Assembly: GCF_022682495.2 (NCBI RefSeq)
Contig: NC_071390.1
Span: forward strand, 150,698,583 to 150,762,582
Direction: 5' to 3'
From: Desmodus rotundus
Taxonomy: Eukaryota; Chordata; Mammalia; Chiroptera; Phyllostomidae
DNA: 64,000 nt
The position numbers and the translations under genes are program-made. Each line of letters starts with the position of its first letter. Position 1 is the first letter of the stretch. Positions 1 through 11,425 of this stretch are shown in pieces. Below the pieces are notes generated by a model. The model ran no database searches. It was given only the letters and a program-made list of their open reading frames with translations, and was not told the origin of the DNA.

Positions 1-1030
1 AGGCCCTTTTTTTCTCACAGCTTTTTAAATTACTCCTTTTCCCACTGATGGGTCCATCCACCTCATTTTCCTCTGAATATTTCACTAGCACGTCTGGCCC
101 TGACAGCTATGAGGACTCAACGCCAGGCAGATATCAGCGGGTTCGCTCAGCCCAGCAGCAGCTTAGGCCTGAGTCCGGCCAGAGCCGGGGAGCAGAGGCT
201 CTTCATAAATAATGCTGTGCTCTTGTCAGTGGTTTTGGCCCTCGAAGGATGGTAACATGTTTCCATGGCAGATGGGTCAGCTCTTGTCTGCCATTCTGTC
301 TTTTGAACTTCCTGTTCAAGGGTATGGTTTTCATCAACCTTGATGCTGTAAAGAACACCTACTTTATAAGATTGGATTTTTTTTTAACCAAAAGAAAATA
401 ACTGAATGTTTTTTGTGTATAAAAGGCTTCTTTGAAAAAGATTAAAAGGGGGTGGAGTAACCAGCCCAGATGTCCAAGCGAAACGTTTTAACTCTGAAAG
501 GAGCTTTTTCTTGTAATGCATGAAAATTAAGACTGAGGAGAACAACCCTTTCTAGACTCCAATTTCATTAAATGCCATTAAGAAATTATACCTTTTCCAT
601 AACTCTGCTTTCCCTTATTTTTTTTGTAAACTATCCCTGTACATGTATGTCATGTTGCCCATTCATGCCTACAAATCTCTTGGCAGGAAAAATTACGTCT
701 TCTACCTTCTTTTTTTCCAGCATCTTGATTTCATTTTCAGAGGGACAGTCCCAGCACAGTGGTCACAGGGTTTGGCATGCTTGGTATGCCAGCCTCGTTA
801 GGCCAGGGCTTACCGCCGGGGGCTACCCATCGCTCAGGTAAATTATGGGGACCCGGCCAACCTTATTGGGCCCGTAAAATTAGCTTTATCCAAGCAATAG
901 AAAGTGAACAAGTTTCAAAGCTTTGTATATTTCCAGAGGGGAAAAATATTTCTGTCATGTCTGTAGTAAAAAACACAAGTGTGTCCTACTTTAAGGAAAA
1001 TTTTTTTTCTACTTATTGTATCTCTGTGAG
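1..1030. other. Unique non-coding sequence, no gene seen
   Basis: No open frame here has a recognisable protein signature, and I recognise no repeat before about 1030. The short open frames around 570-1030 overlap one another in different frames and carry no domain. Confidence 0.5.
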
Positions 1031-1032
1031 AT

Positions 1033-1160
1033 GACGGATGTTAACCAAACCTGCTGTGGTAATCATTTTGCAGTGTATGCAGATCAGACCATCGCGTTGT
1101 ACACTTCAAACGTACACAGTGATGACGTCCATTATGTCCCAGGAAAACTGAGGAAAAATT
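1033..1160 (+). mobile_element. L1 3'-end fragment
   Basis: The wording 'gtggtaatcattttgca', then 'gttgtacacttcaaacgtaca', then a degraded 'aatgtcaattatatctcaataaaa'-like ending, is the typical 3' end of placental L1 elements in sense orientation. It is diverged and lacks an intact A tail, so it is an old copy. Confidence 0.6.
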
Positions 1161-1254
1161 GATGAGCAATAGGAAAATTGAAAGTTTTGCTATGAGTAAG
1201 ATTGCTACTAAAAATTAATAGAATGTAAAATCCTTGAAAACTAGGAATTTGGTC

Positions 1255-1345
1255 TCTTTTGTTCCCTGCTTTGTTCCTGGCACCTAAAAAAATATGACAC
1301 ATAACAGGCGCTCAACATATTTGTTGAATGGGTGAAAAAGAAATC
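1255..1345 (+). mobile_element. L2 LINE 3'-end fragment
   Basis: The 'ttgttcctggcacctaa ... aggcgctcaacatatttgttgaatg' pattern is the 3' terminal signature of the ancient L2 family (cf. 'tgcctggcacatagtaggcgctcaataaatatttgttgaatg'). Sense orientation. Confidence 0.75.
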
Positions 1346-1739
1346 AAGGAATCAATTTTCATCGAGGCAAACTGGAATGGTTAGGAGCACTAATAGTAAA
1401 TTTGTAGACTCAATTAGACTGTATAATGCTAGAAAGATACCATAGAATGTGTGTATGCGTGTGTACACGCGCATGTGTGTGTAGCGAGTGAGGAGGCTCT
1501 AAAATTACGGGTTGAAAACATCATTCTCGTGTTCAAATGCTGGAAGAACCTCACAGAACCATGGCGTGCTGATAGGGAGACGGCCCCATAGAGCCCTTTG
1601 CCCGAAAAGAAGCTGGCTCAACATTTTTATGACAAAAGTTTCGAGAAGGCTAAGGTCATCAGAAGTAGCACCACTAAATTCCCATTTCTGGTTCTCAACA
1701 TTAAAATTGTTCTTTTCTTAGTCAGTTTGTGTTTATTTT

Positions 1740-1872
1740 GCCTTTGAAACTATTTATCTTCATAAGGTCAGGCACTTTGTCTGTTTGACTTACCATAGTA
1801 TTCCCAGCTCCTAGCTCAGTATATAGCGGTGCCGAATACATGTTCATTGAGTGCAGGGATGAATGAAAGCTT
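1740..1872 (+). mobile_element. L2 LINE 3'-end fragment
   Basis: The segment running 'aggtcaggcactttgtctgttt', 'attcccagctcctagc', 'tgttcattgagtgcaggga' follows the L2 3' end in sense orientation. It is a second copy only about 400 bp from the previous one. The two may be parts of one broken L2 or independent copies. Confidence 0.7.
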
Positions 1873-1904
1873 AGGAATTTAATTTACATTATTATGTTTA
1901 ATGC

Positions 1905-2290
1905 TTATATTGGTCAGCATTCTTTAGGTGGCAGCTATCAGAAACCTAAGTCAGACCAACTTCACGAGAAGGTGGCTTTATTAGGAGGAGATGAAGTCTA
2001 ATCAAAGACTGTAGAAGCCAGGGCAGCCCGGAAAGGTGAGGGACTGAGCCTGGGTTTGGATTGCTGGCAGGACCCTCTCTTCCTCTCCATCTCTGCCTCT
2101 TGTCTTGGCCTCTTCTTATGTGTAGATGATGACCTTCTACTGCACAGGAGGTTTTCCTTAAGAACCCGAGTCCCTTAGACTCATGTCCTAATAATTCACC
2201 CACCAGAGAAGAAGTTTTGTCCCATGAGGTCCATTTATAAAGTTACTGTGGGAGCACGTGGACTGGCCTGCGTGGATTACACACCACTGA
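1905..2290. repeat. Probable ancient interspersed repeat, family not identified
   Basis: The text 'ggtggcagctatcagaaacctaa' followed by 'aggtggctttattaggagg' resembles a recurrent mammalian repeat that reads 'aactgcaagtaacagaaaaccc ... tttattgg'. I cannot name the family or fix its ends. Confidence 0.3.
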
Positions 2291-2877
2291 GGAAAGATCC
2301 GTCACCAGAAGAGAGGGAGACCATGGTGTCACTGAGACATTACACATGAAACAAAGTTGGGGTTTTTTTGCTTCTTATATTTTAAATAATCATATACAAT
2401 TTGAATTACTATATTGTGCTTTATGTGATTAAGAACTTTATAATGTCTAAAATTTTTAGTTATATGGGAATAAAATCCCCCTTTTAGAGCATAACTCTTA
2501 CTCTTTAAGTTGTGTGTATTTAATTTCCTTATATGTTCTTAAGAATGATTTTTCCTAAGAGATGGGGATGCCTGGACGTGTGTCACAGTCTTTAGGACAG
2601 AGATGAAGGCATGGGGTTTGAAGTCGTTCCCCTTGGTGACAGTCCTCACTCTCTTACTAACTCTGAGCCAGTGGTAGACCCTGAGCCTTCTGTGTTTGTT
2701 GTTTTTGCTTTTGAATTAATTTTGTGGGGTTTATGTTTGTTTTTTAATCTGTAAACAGATGGGATTAAAAACAGTATATCCTTCACAGGGTGATTGTGAA
2801 TATTAGGAAAGATAATGGGAATAAAGAATAGTTAATTGTGAAGTATAAACATTAAATGGTTATCATTGTATACTATA

Positions 2878-3185
2878 CAGATGCTCCCCATCTTACAATG
2901 GGGTTACATCTGGGTGAACCTACTGTAAGTAGAAAATGTCGCAAGCTGAAAATACATTTGATAGTACATTGCCAAGTATCGGTGTTTACCCTCGTGTTGC
3001 CTGGCTGAGTGGGAGCTCTGGTTTCCTGCCACTGTTCAGCATCACAAGAGACTCTCGTATCAAACATTGCTCGCCCAGAAAAAAAGTAAAAATTCAAAAT
3101 TCAAAGTATGATTTGCGTATACCCTTAGAACCATTGTAAAGTCGAAAAATTGTACGTTGAGCCATTGTAAGTCAGGAACTATTTG
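2878..3185. mobile_element. Tigger-type (pogo/Tc1-mariner) MITE
   Basis: About 308 bp with inverted ends: the left starts 'cagatgctccccatcttacaatgg' and the right ends with the complement of 'gttcctgacttacaatgg'. A TA dinucleotide precedes the left end. Inner segments ('gctgagtgggagctctgg', 'cgcccagaaaaaaagtaaaaattcaaaattc', 'aaagtcgaaaaattgtacg') match the non-coding Tigger-derived MITEs of placental mammals. There is no transposase, so movement would have needed an autonomous Tigger in trans. The right boundary is uncertain by a few bases because the expected TA there is mutated. Confidence 0.85.
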
Positions 3186-3279
3186 CAGATATTTCTAAAG
3201 TGGTATTCTTAACTTGGGATCCTGGATTACCACCCCCCAAATCATAGGCAAACTTGTATGTGTTTATACCTGTTCAGCT

Positions 3280-3690
3280 GATAATAGGTTCAGCCGTGAC
3301 AGAATACCAAGAAACTGTGGCTTAACAGAACAAGTTCATTTACCTCTAAAACTATCTGAACTCCAGAGATAAGCCATCCAGGACAAGTATGGCAGTTCCA
3401 TAATCACAGTGGCCCAGTCTTTTCCCTCTTGTTGTCCTGCTCTGCTGAGCCTCTGTTTTTCTCATCTTAGTCCAAATGACAGCTTAAGCATTCAGGCCAG
3501 CAATGTAGATGAAAGGGGGGAGGGATGAGTAGTAGAAGGCAGTGATCCCTGCCTTTAAGAACACTTCCTGGAAGTGAACACAACACTTGTACTTGTATCT
3601 CATTGACTAGAGCTTAGTTACATAGCCACACCTAGCTAAAAGAGCAACTAAGAAATGTCTTTATTTGGAGGTTCCATTACAAAGCAAGAA
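3280..3690 (+). repeat. Ancient repeat, family 'A' of this window, copy 1
   Basis: It contains 'aagttcatttacctct', 'atccaggacaagtatggcag', and near the end 'aagtgaacacaacacttgtacttg' then 'cttagttacatagccacacctagct'. The same order ('...ggaagtggcacacatcacttctgctcac...tcacatggccacacctaact') recurs at 29720-30050 and 47880-48110. I recognise the type as a common old mammalian repeat but cannot recall its name. Confidence 0.5.
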
Positions 3691-3699
3691 GGGAGAGGG

Positions 3700-5880
3700 C
3701 CTAATGGGAGAGTCTGATATATCTGCAATAATATGGATATATATTTCAACAGGGAGAGAACCTATAGCTTTCATTAGAATCTTAAAGAGACTTACTGTGG
3801 TTTGTAAACACTAAAAAAATAAAACAACACACTGTTCCAAAGTGGAATCTTCCATGTCATTATGTAAATCTATAGAGTAAGGGTGTCTTGCTAGATCACC
3901 TTCTGTACGTGCCGTGAGCAGGACAGGAGGAAATAACCAGGCAATCCATAGATGTGGATTTGGTGCTGTTGTGTAGCTGTGATAACGACGGCTAATTATT
4001 TAATTTACCCCTTTAAATCAATCACTTTCCGTATTATAAGTCAGGGGCTTCTTTTTCATACCCTTTGCTTATGATATACTACTTAAAGTGTTCTTAAGCA
4101 ATTTAAATTTTATCTGTACCCTTTTCTTCTTTCATCACTTTGGATACTAATCAAGATTCTTTTTGAGAATTAATTGACTTTTGCTTTTCATAATTAATGT
4201 AATTTCAAATTAATAAAGCCTAGTGAATATCTTTCTTAGATAAATTGAATTTTTCCTTTTAATGCATTTGCTTTGTACAAATCATCTGATCTTTTTGTTT
4301 TTACTCCATTGTAAGTAAAACATGTTTATCAACACATAAAATGTCAAAAATTCTATTTAATTCATTTCAACATAAACAGCTTTTAAAACTAACTCTAATA
4401 AACAGTTTTTAGACATTTTAATGGTTTTATTTTGTTTTTATTGTGCATAGCACTTGCGTCTGCAGAATTTTGTAGCTATAAATGGTTAGGTTATTTATTT
4501 TAATTAATGTCCACTAAAAAGTTTCTCTCTTTAGAAACAAGTCAGATGTCAACATGAAACGCATGACCCAGAAAACAGCCCTCCTAACTTAATTGTCAGA
4601 GGAAAAAGATGTCAAGGTTTTTTAAAGTATTCAAACTAGTTAATTATACAGCCATGTAAAAGAGAAAGCAATCCTGACTGACACAGAAAGATGTATATTT
4701 GTTTATATCGTTAAAGTGGAAAGGAAGATTTCAAACCAAGTGTGTCTAAGATGTTATTAAAAACATTTAAGTGTCAGGGAGAAAACAATTTCTAATCATA
4801 TGCACCAGCTATCCAACCATTTAATAGCATCTGTACTTGAATGATGAGATTAAAGATTATTTTTACTTTCTGGAGTATTTTTTCTATATTGTATAGATTT
4901 TTATAGTATTATGTTGTATTACTTTCATTACCAGGGAAAAAATAACCAACTAGCAAGCTTTTTCCACTTTGGAGAAATGTAGCTTATAATAAAACGGGTA
5001 AACCAAGGTAGTATTTTTTTTTACCACAGAGTTCTATCTTTAAAAATAAAAATGCCACTTAGAAGGTAAAATTATATGCCCATGACTGACTACTGTGATT
5101 TTGAAGCATAGCATTTGGGAAATTTCACAGGAAATTTGACATATTGCTGCTTTTGTTGAAGAAGCTTCTTTGCTTTGCCTGTGTTGGGCTGATAGCTACA
5201 CAGAATTGCAATGAGATATGAAAATACAGTAACTCAGTGTGAATTAGAAACTCAGTCTCCTGGATATCCTTCCCTTTAGAGTCACTGACTTCATGTTAAT
5301 GAGGATGTGTGTATGTTACTTATCACAAGGTGTAAGATTAGCAGGTGACTGCTGGGGAAATCAGTAAAGCTTTTGTGCACTGTGAGAGCAAGAATAAGCC
5401 AGCTATTTTAACCAAAGCCCAGGCTTTCCCTTCTTTGGATTCCCTGGCGGATCCTTCAGCTGAATCTGAGCGTTAAAAATAAAGCCACTTTCTATGCCTC
5501 TCTGTGCACACTGAGAATCTTGCCAAAGCCTTCTATGAGATATCTGTGAATTTACCCTGGGAGAACACCACACAGCTTCCTTGGCTTCCTGTTCTAAACG
5601 GCCCACTCCAATGACACACTGTAATACTACTCAAGGTAGGGAGAATGAGCTGCCAAAACCTATTTATCACTTTGCTGGCCTTGAACTGGGCACATCCATT
5701 TAAAGTTAAAAGGGTCATAGGAAGAGCTTTTCTTCTCTCCTGCCTTGCCAACACTAGTATATTGTATAAAGATTAAAATAAATTGTCTAGTGTTTCACTG
5801 CCCTGGTTTTCCCATCCTACAAACTGCCATTCCCTAAAGATGTATAAAAGAATGAATCTGGGAAAATAAACACTCGCAGC
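3700..5880. other. AT-rich unique sequence, no gene seen
   Basis: There are no coding signatures, RNA genes or repeats that I can name in these 2.2 kb. The open frames at 5403-5754 on the minus strand overlap each other and show no domain. Confidence 0.45.
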
Positions 5881-5884
5881 TTCA

Positions 5885-6165
5885 CAAATAAGTATTGAGT
5901 ATCCAAAGGTAGAGGAACTGGTTAAATAGATATTGGTTACACGTAAAATGGAATATTATGCTACCATTAAAAATGATGTTGAAAAATATTTAATGAGTGC
6001 AGAGATGGCCAGGGTATTCCATTGTGTAGATAACTACCATCTGTTTAAATAATATACAGAACATTATCCCAGTTTTGTTTTTGAAAATTAAAAATATATA
6101 TGCAGGAAAAAGTACTGAAAGATATGCTCCAATATACCTTTTTTAGTTACCTTTGAGTGAAAGGA
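5885..6165 (+). mobile_element. Old L1 (L1M-type) fragment
   Basis: The run 'ggaactggttaaatagatattggttacacgtaaaatggaatattatgctaccattaaaaatgatgtt' (broken across residues) is the L1M 3' region, sense strand, of the 'aatggaatactatgcagccattaaaa' type. It is strongly diverged. Confidence 0.7.
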
Positions 6166-6177
6166 TTATGTTTGAAT

Positions 6178-6362
6178 TGTCTTCTCTTTCCCTCCCTCCC
6201 TCCATTCCCGCTTTCTTTCTTCCCCTTCCTTCCTCGCTCCCTTCCTTCCTCCTTCCTTCATTCCGTCCTTCCTCCCTTCTTTCCCCCTTCCTTCCTCCTT
6301 CCTTCCATTCTTCCTTCCTTCCTTCCTTCCTTCCTTCCCTTCTTCCTTCCTTCCCTTTCTTA
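6178..6362. repeat. (TTCC)n / CCTT pyrimidine microsatellite
   Basis: About 185 bp of interrupted TTCC/CCCT units, polypyrimidine on the plus strand, with the purest stretch at about 6310-6340. Long serine/proline/leucine-rich frames on the plus strand and a Lys/Glu/Gly/Arg-rich frame on the minus strand are products of the repeat. Confidence 0.97.
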
Positions 6363-6430
6363 TCAATACTTATTCGTTTTTCTAATTCTGAAAAAACTAA
6401 AAATGCAGTTATTTAAAATAAGTTAATTCT

Positions 6431-6650
6431 CCCTGGCTGGTGTGGCTCAGTGGATTGAGTGCCAGCCTGCAAATGAAAGGGTCACTGGTTCAATTCCCAG
6501 TCAGGGCACATACCTGCGGTGCGGGCCAGGTCCCCAGTTGGGGGGCATGCAAGAAAAAACACACAATGATGTTTCTCTCCTTCTCCTTCCTTTCCTTTCT
6601 CTAAAAATAAATAAATAAAATCTTTTAAAAATAAAATAAAATAATAATGT
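6431..6650 (+). mobile_element. Ves SINE (bat tRNA-derived)
   Basis: It begins 'ccctggctggtgtggctcag'. The pol III A box 'tggctcagtgg' is at 6443-6453 and the B box 'ggttcaattcc' at 6487-6497. These are followed by 'cagtcagggcacatacc', 'aggtccccagttgggg', a CT-rich tract and an AAAT-rich tail. This is the Ves family, characteristic of yangochiropteran bats. It was probably mobilised by L1. Confidence 0.95.
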
Positions 6651-7380
6651 TGATTTTCACCTAAAATACAAAATTTGCCAGATAACATTAAACAAAGGGG
6701 ACAAATTTTAGAGCCTTTTTATTTTCTGACAGTTACATTTATATTTTTAAAAAGACACTTTAGAAATTGTGGGGAAGGGGGCACAATATAGGAACTGTAC
6801 TTTCCACTTGTTTTTCATCTAAACCTAACAGTTCTCTAAAGATAAAATCTAATTAAAATTGTAAAAGCCCCTTTACACTTGTGTTCCTGGGCCACCTTTT
6901 ATTTTCCCGCCAGCCCAGGTTGTGCCAGTCAGTACGTGTTACACTACAACTTGAACTTCAGTAAGCCATAGGACAGTGCTTGTGAGCAAGATGGTCCTGG
7001 CTGGAGTCTGGAAGGCAGTAAGGGCTCCCCGAGTATTCTGAAGACTTCTAGGGCCTGATATGGTGATTTTTCCCTCTGGCTGACTCCTCCTGGCCTCTTG
7101 AATCTCAAACTCTATCATCCCCCTCCCCCTCCAAACACACCAAAGCTGAATATTAACCCCCTGGATTCCCAGACAAGTTGGTGATGACTCCTGTCTCAGT
7201 GGCTTTGGGGGAAGTGAGTTTGGTGAGCATGCTGGCTCTGAAAGGTTGCCAGCGTGCCATGGCGGCCACCCTCTCACTTAAAACCCTGCCTCCAGAATAT
7301 CCTGGGCTTGGTTTGGGGTGCAATTCTAGTCATCGTTTTCACTGAAGCAACCAGTAGTAGTAATGACCTCACCAACTAAC
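6650..7380. other. Unique non-coding sequence
   Basis: Nothing assignable. A 112-codon open frame on the minus strand (6939-7277) has no recognisable domain and a low-complexity Pro/Arg/Ser composition, so I treat it as chance. Confidence 0.4.
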
Positions 7381-7384
7381 TACC

Positions 7385-8010
7385 GTACTTCTTTCCTTGC
7401 CTTTTATCATCCCGTAAATGTGCATGGGATGTCTTCCCTGTGCCTGGCTCTGTGCTAGGTCCTGGGTCTATCGTGGTGACAACAAGCATCCGTGACCCTG
7501 TTTCCTCATGAGGCTTACAGTCTTAATGGCAGAGAACTGGTCAAACAACCACACATAAAAATGTACAGTTGCAAACAAAAAACAAACAAAAAGGAAAAAG
7601 GACTCATGGACATGGACAACAGTGTGGTGCTTGCTGGGGGGAGGAGAGTATAAGGGGACTAAATGCTAATGTAAAAAATATAATAAAGATTTAAAAAAAA
7701 GAAAAAGTGAAGTAGCTGTGACAATAGCTATGGAGGAGAAGTACACATTATATTTGTATTAAGTATTATGATTATATCACCCACATTATTATATTATTAT
7801 ATTATGTATCATACTGTTATAGTGAGGTTGAATCTGGGAAGTTAGGCAACACATGTGCAAAGAAGTAACACTTCAGTGGAGATTTGAAGGCCGCACTGAG
7901 TGGACGCGGAGGGAAGAGTGGGGGACTTTCCAGACAGAAGGAACAGCATGTGCTGAAGCTCTCCCTGGCATTGCTCTTTGGAAGGGGGCCGCGAGAGTGC
8001 CGAGGAAAGC
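7385..8010 (-). mobile_element. L2 LINE, antisense, interrupted by an L1 tail
   Basis: The part before the interruption has 'cctggctctgtgctaggtcctggg' and 'atgaggcttacagtct'. The part after has 'gtgacaatagctatggagg', 'taacacttcagtggagatttgaagg' and 'cagacagaaggaacagcatgtgc'. These are consecutive segments of the reverse complement of an L2 3' region. The 7601-7700 L1 tail lies inside it. Confidence 0.75.
7601..7700 (+). mobile_element. 5'-truncated L1 3' UTR, about 100 bp
   Basis: The 'ctcatggacatggacaac' and 'ggggaggagagtataagggg' motifs, followed by 'ataataaagattt' plus an A tail, form the end of a bat-type L1 3' UTR. The heptamer GAAAAAG flanks it at 7594-7600 and 7701-7707. This may be a target-site duplication, although A-rich duplicates arise easily by chance. 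Confidence 0.75.
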
Positions 8011-8169
8011 CTCCAGTTCCTAATGTTCTGATTCGCAGACACCCCACAGGACTCTGCCAGGTGCAAGTCAGTGTTCTGAACCCCTCATGTTCGTGTGTGT
8101 GTGAGTTTTGCTTCAGCTCTAGAATTTGTTTTTACAGCTGCACTCTCTGGTACAGAATTTGAATATGTA

Positions 8170-8465
8170 TCATAAAGCAATCACAGGGAAAGAGCCCACA
8201 TATTGATCGTTCTGCGTTTGATTGCCAAATGGCCGCTGTCACCCGGCAGCTCTTTCATCGCCTTGATAACTGGAAAATAAGCACAAGAGGTCAGGCTCTC
8301 AAATTTAGGTTGTCTTAATAACACAATTCTCATACATTTTAATGTGCTCAGCATTGCAGCCTTGATTTCAGATACAAACCAAATTAGATTGGGCCTTGCC
8401 CGCAAGTTGTTTTCTTTGTAATTTTTTGATAAGGTAAAGAGTTTTGTCAAGTGCTGTTTTTAATG
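8170..8465. other. Candidate conserved non-coding element
   Basis: This stretch is repeat-free and of balanced composition. It contains 'ttgattgccaaatggccgc', 'gccttgataactggaaaataagc', 'caaaccaaattagattggg' and 'gttttgtcaagtgctgtttttaatgcatgaattt', the kind of text typical of vertebrate developmental enhancers. There is no long open frame with a known domain. This is an impression only, because conservation could not be tested. Confidence 0.25.
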
Positions 8466-8741
8466 CATGAATTTGGAGAACTTCAGAGATAATTAGTCCT
8501 GGTCAGAACATTCATCTGTGATTATTTTCATGGTGAAATGGTAGTATTAAATCTCCTGATGTTAAGGGAAAGATTTTACTTCAAAGCATAGTTCCAGAAT
8601 ATTCTGTCTGGTCTTGCCACAAGTTCATGTTTCTTAAGGTTTTATTCTTGTAAGAGCTATTCAATGAATACAGTAGCAAGTAAACGGATAGGAAACAGAT
8701 GGTGTCCTTGTTCAAAGGCTCAGTTGATTATTTTCTTTTTT

Positions 8742-8940
8742 TTCTTTCTATTGAATTTATTGAGGTGATACTGGTTAATAAAATTATATGGTTTTCAGGT
8801 ATACAATTCTCTAATACATCATCTGTGTATTGTATGTTCACTGCCCCAAGTCAAGTCTCCTCCTATCACCCTTCATCTGCCCTGTACACCCTCTTCTACC
8901 TGCTCCCACCCCCTTGCCCTCTGGTAATCACCAGATGGCC
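8742..8940 (-). mobile_element. L1 3'-UTR fragment, antisense
   Basis: 'attgaatttattgaggtgatactggtta', then 'ataaaattatatggttttcaggtatacaattc' and 'tctggtaatcacc', is the antisense of a placental L1 3' UTR end. It is truncated after about 200 bp. Confidence 0.8.
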
Positions 8941-9284
8941 ACTTTCTGTGTTCGACCTTCAGTCAGCAACCTTACGCATTTCCCCAGTGGAAAGGGTGGT
9001 ACTGTGCGTTTGTTAGAGCTATTGAGAAGTGTTAGAACGTGCAGAACAGTGTGTGTGGGGGAGGAGTGGCAACAACAGACATTGTGCATTTGATTTTTTT
9101 TACGTTAGAAAGAAACCAAACTCTATTTTGATAAAATATAGTACCAGAAACCAAATAGAAAGAAAGAAAATTATTATAAAAATTTTAAGACAAAAATTTT
9201 GGAATAGAATGATAATGTTTTTAAATAATGTTGACCTAAAAGATACTATGACATACTTTGAAGTGTGATGTTATTAATATAAAA

Positions 9285-9640
9285 GATGGAACTGGAGAGC
9301 ATTATGCTAAGTGAAATAAGCCAGGCGGTGAGGGACAAATACCATATGATCTCACCTTTAACTGGAACATAATCAACAAAAGAAAAAAGCAAACAGAATA
9401 TAACCAGAGACATTGAAATTAAGAACATTGTAACAATAGCCACAGGGGAGTGGGGAGGGGATAGGGGGGAGAGGGGTCTATAGGAGCTACTATAAAGGAC
9501 ACAAGGACAAAATCAAGGGGGAGGGTAGAGGTGGGGGAGGGAGGTGGGACTGGCTGGGGTGGGGTGGAGGGAAGGGGAGAAAATGCAGACAATTGTAACT
9601 GAATAAAAATAAATAAATATATTTAAAAAAAATAAAAGAA
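9285..9640 (+). mobile_element. 5'-truncated bat L1, 3' end with A-rich tail
   Basis: It runs from 'gatggaactggagagcatta' through 'agtgaaataagccaggcgg', 'accatatgatctcaccttta', 'agagacattgaaattaagaac', two G-rich tracts and 'caattgtaactgaataaaa' to an A-rich tail. This is the end of ORF2 plus the 3' UTR of a relatively young L1. The same subfamily recurs, partly inverted, at 61984-62342. Confidence 0.9.
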
Positions 9641-11100
9641 TAACTGTTAATGCCTTTAGATGTGACTAAATATAGAATAAAATCTAGTAGATGAACCAGA
9701 GTATTAGTGATGGATTGCTGGGATACTTTCTCATCAGGGTTGCAGAGGTTCCATGTTTTCTCCTAATCTGACATCTGACTTACTATTTGTATTGTAAATG
9801 TTCTCACAGTAGAGTATCTACTTTCTTTCCAGATTTCCCGTTCATATGTAGACCAAAGTTTGCCACTGTTATCCTTTTCCCAGGTTACTTTCCTGGTCTG
9901 TGTCCTTAAATTAATTTATATTGAATATTAATATTCTTAACTCAGACGAGCCATGTTGAATTTATTGTGCTGACTGGCATCGGCCATCTACGGCCATTGC
10001 TAGTTACATGCCTGTCATTGTGTAGTAATCCACACACTGGATGGTCTCCGTGTCAGTTTCCTGGCCATTCTCAAGGTACCTGCTGCCGTGACTGGAGTTC
10101 CCTCCCCTCCCTTTCTCTGTATTTTCCTGATGGCTTTCCCCCTTTTTGCTTCCTGTAACTACTGGAAAAACTAATTGGCTATTTTCTAAACAGATACGTG
10201 TTCACATAAGTAAGCTTCCAGGAGCATTTATCCTAGTGAAAAATTATAGATGGCCCCTGAAAATATTAGTAATATTTTAAATTATAATCAGAATTTTTGA
10301 GCACTTTCCATGTGCCAGACACTAAGGTAACTACTGTACATGAATTACCTCATTAAGCCCTTAATAAAATCAGTGCCTTTCTTATGCCTATTTTTTTAAA
10401 TGAGGAAATTGAGCTCAGTTAAGAAACTTGTCCAACTTCTCATATAATAGTAAGTGGTGGGGTTAAAATTCAAACTTCATAAGGGGTTGTTTTAAGACTA
10501 TGTTTTCCCCCCCATATAAATAATGTCACACTTTGTTGCATTAAGGTATCTTCTGAAAGTGAGTATTAACCCTCAGATATTACACTTTAATGTCTCATGT
10601 GTGCTTTCACAGAGCTTCAAGTGATATAGGACTTTCTTCTGAATTGTCCTCAGAGTTTCCTGAAATCGGTGTAGAAAATAATGTTACTCGTAGTTTTGAA
10701 AAGGAGGCATAAAGTGGACTCTGTTATCTTCAGGGCATATGCTCAAGTAATAAATCCCTCCCTCCGTTTACAAGTTCCACAAGTTCATTCTCATTGCCAA
10801 GATATCGTTAGAAATTTCTTTAATAGCAGCTTTGACATTGCATTCAAGTGTTTGATCCAAAAATGGATGTGTTGGGAGCTATTGCCAAAAGCATGAAGGT
10901 AAACTTGAGATAACGCTGTCGAAAAGAACAAACCCCTTAAGGAAGGAAGGGAAAGGGAGTGTGAGACTGCAGTGTGCCTCAAAGTGTGCCACAGAGCAGG
11001 GACGTCCAGAACAGGCAGCTGATGCCTCCAGCTGAGCTAGAATAAAATTCTGATAAGCAGAGAATTTGCCACAGGAGCCCTTTTGCAAGAGCTGATGATG
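9640..11100. other. Mostly unique sequence with an old L2/MIR-like patch
   Basis: About 10285-10475 ('actttccatgtgccagacacta ... atgaggaaattgagctcag ... aagtggtggggttaaaattcaaac') reads as an antisense MIR or L2 remnant. Nothing else is assignable. A 5S-like word, 'ctacggccat', near 9990 is isolated. Confidence 0.5.
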
Positions 11101-11255
11101 TTCATCTGGGGTGGTCCTAGAGGGTTAATTAAATCAAGTAAATCTAATTTAGTGATTAAGGAAGTTATTTGAGCTGAAGAGACCTTGAATAAATTCTGGG
11201 CACCTTAATCAAATAGCAGTGAACTAATTCAAGTTATGTAATGGTCTTTTACTTC
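11100..11255. other. Candidate conserved non-coding element, AT-rich
   Basis: Repeat-free block with the palindrome TTAATTAA at 11125-11132, then 'aaatcaagtaaatctaatttagtgattaagg' and 'ccttaatcaaatagcagtg'. The density of TAAT/ATTA homeodomain cores suggests a regulatory element. Unproven. Confidence 0.2.
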
Positions 11256-11279
11256 TCTCACGCGGTGAGAGGCGAGCAG

Positions 11280-11425
11280 GGCTGTCCTAGAGATTTGGGT
11301 TTGCAGCCCGACTTTCCTGTTCACCGGGTTTGAGACTCTGGGCGAGCACAGTAACTTCACCCCTCTGAGCTTCCCTCTCCTCGTCTGCCGAAGGGGATAA
11401 TAGTATTTGCTCTTTGGGGTCGTTA
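11280..11425 (+). mobile_element. MIR SINE fragment
   Basis: 'agactctgggcgagcacagtaacttcacccctctgagcttccctctcctcgtctgccgaagggg' (read in pieces) follows the MIR core 'tgggcaagtcacttaacctctctgagcctcagtttcctcatctgtaaaatgggg'. Confidence 0.8.

Noticed and set aside
6153..6426. Overlapping frames rich in Ser/Pro/Leu (plus) and Lys/Glu/Arg/Gly (minus)
   Set aside because: They are translations of the TTCC microsatellite.
7255..7270. ccatggcggcc as a Kozak-like or YY1-like site
   Set aside because: Single match, with no CpG cluster or downstream open frame.
9246..9443. Hydrophobic minus-strand frame, with a near-identical one on the plus strand at 62059-62307
   Set aside because: Both are antisense translations of the same L1 3' end. 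The similarity is due to the repeat, not to a membrane protein.
9975..10000. 5S rRNA-like word ctacggccat with a nearby tcggccat
   Set aside because: Isolated decamer, with no internal promoter elements or downstream 5S sequence.
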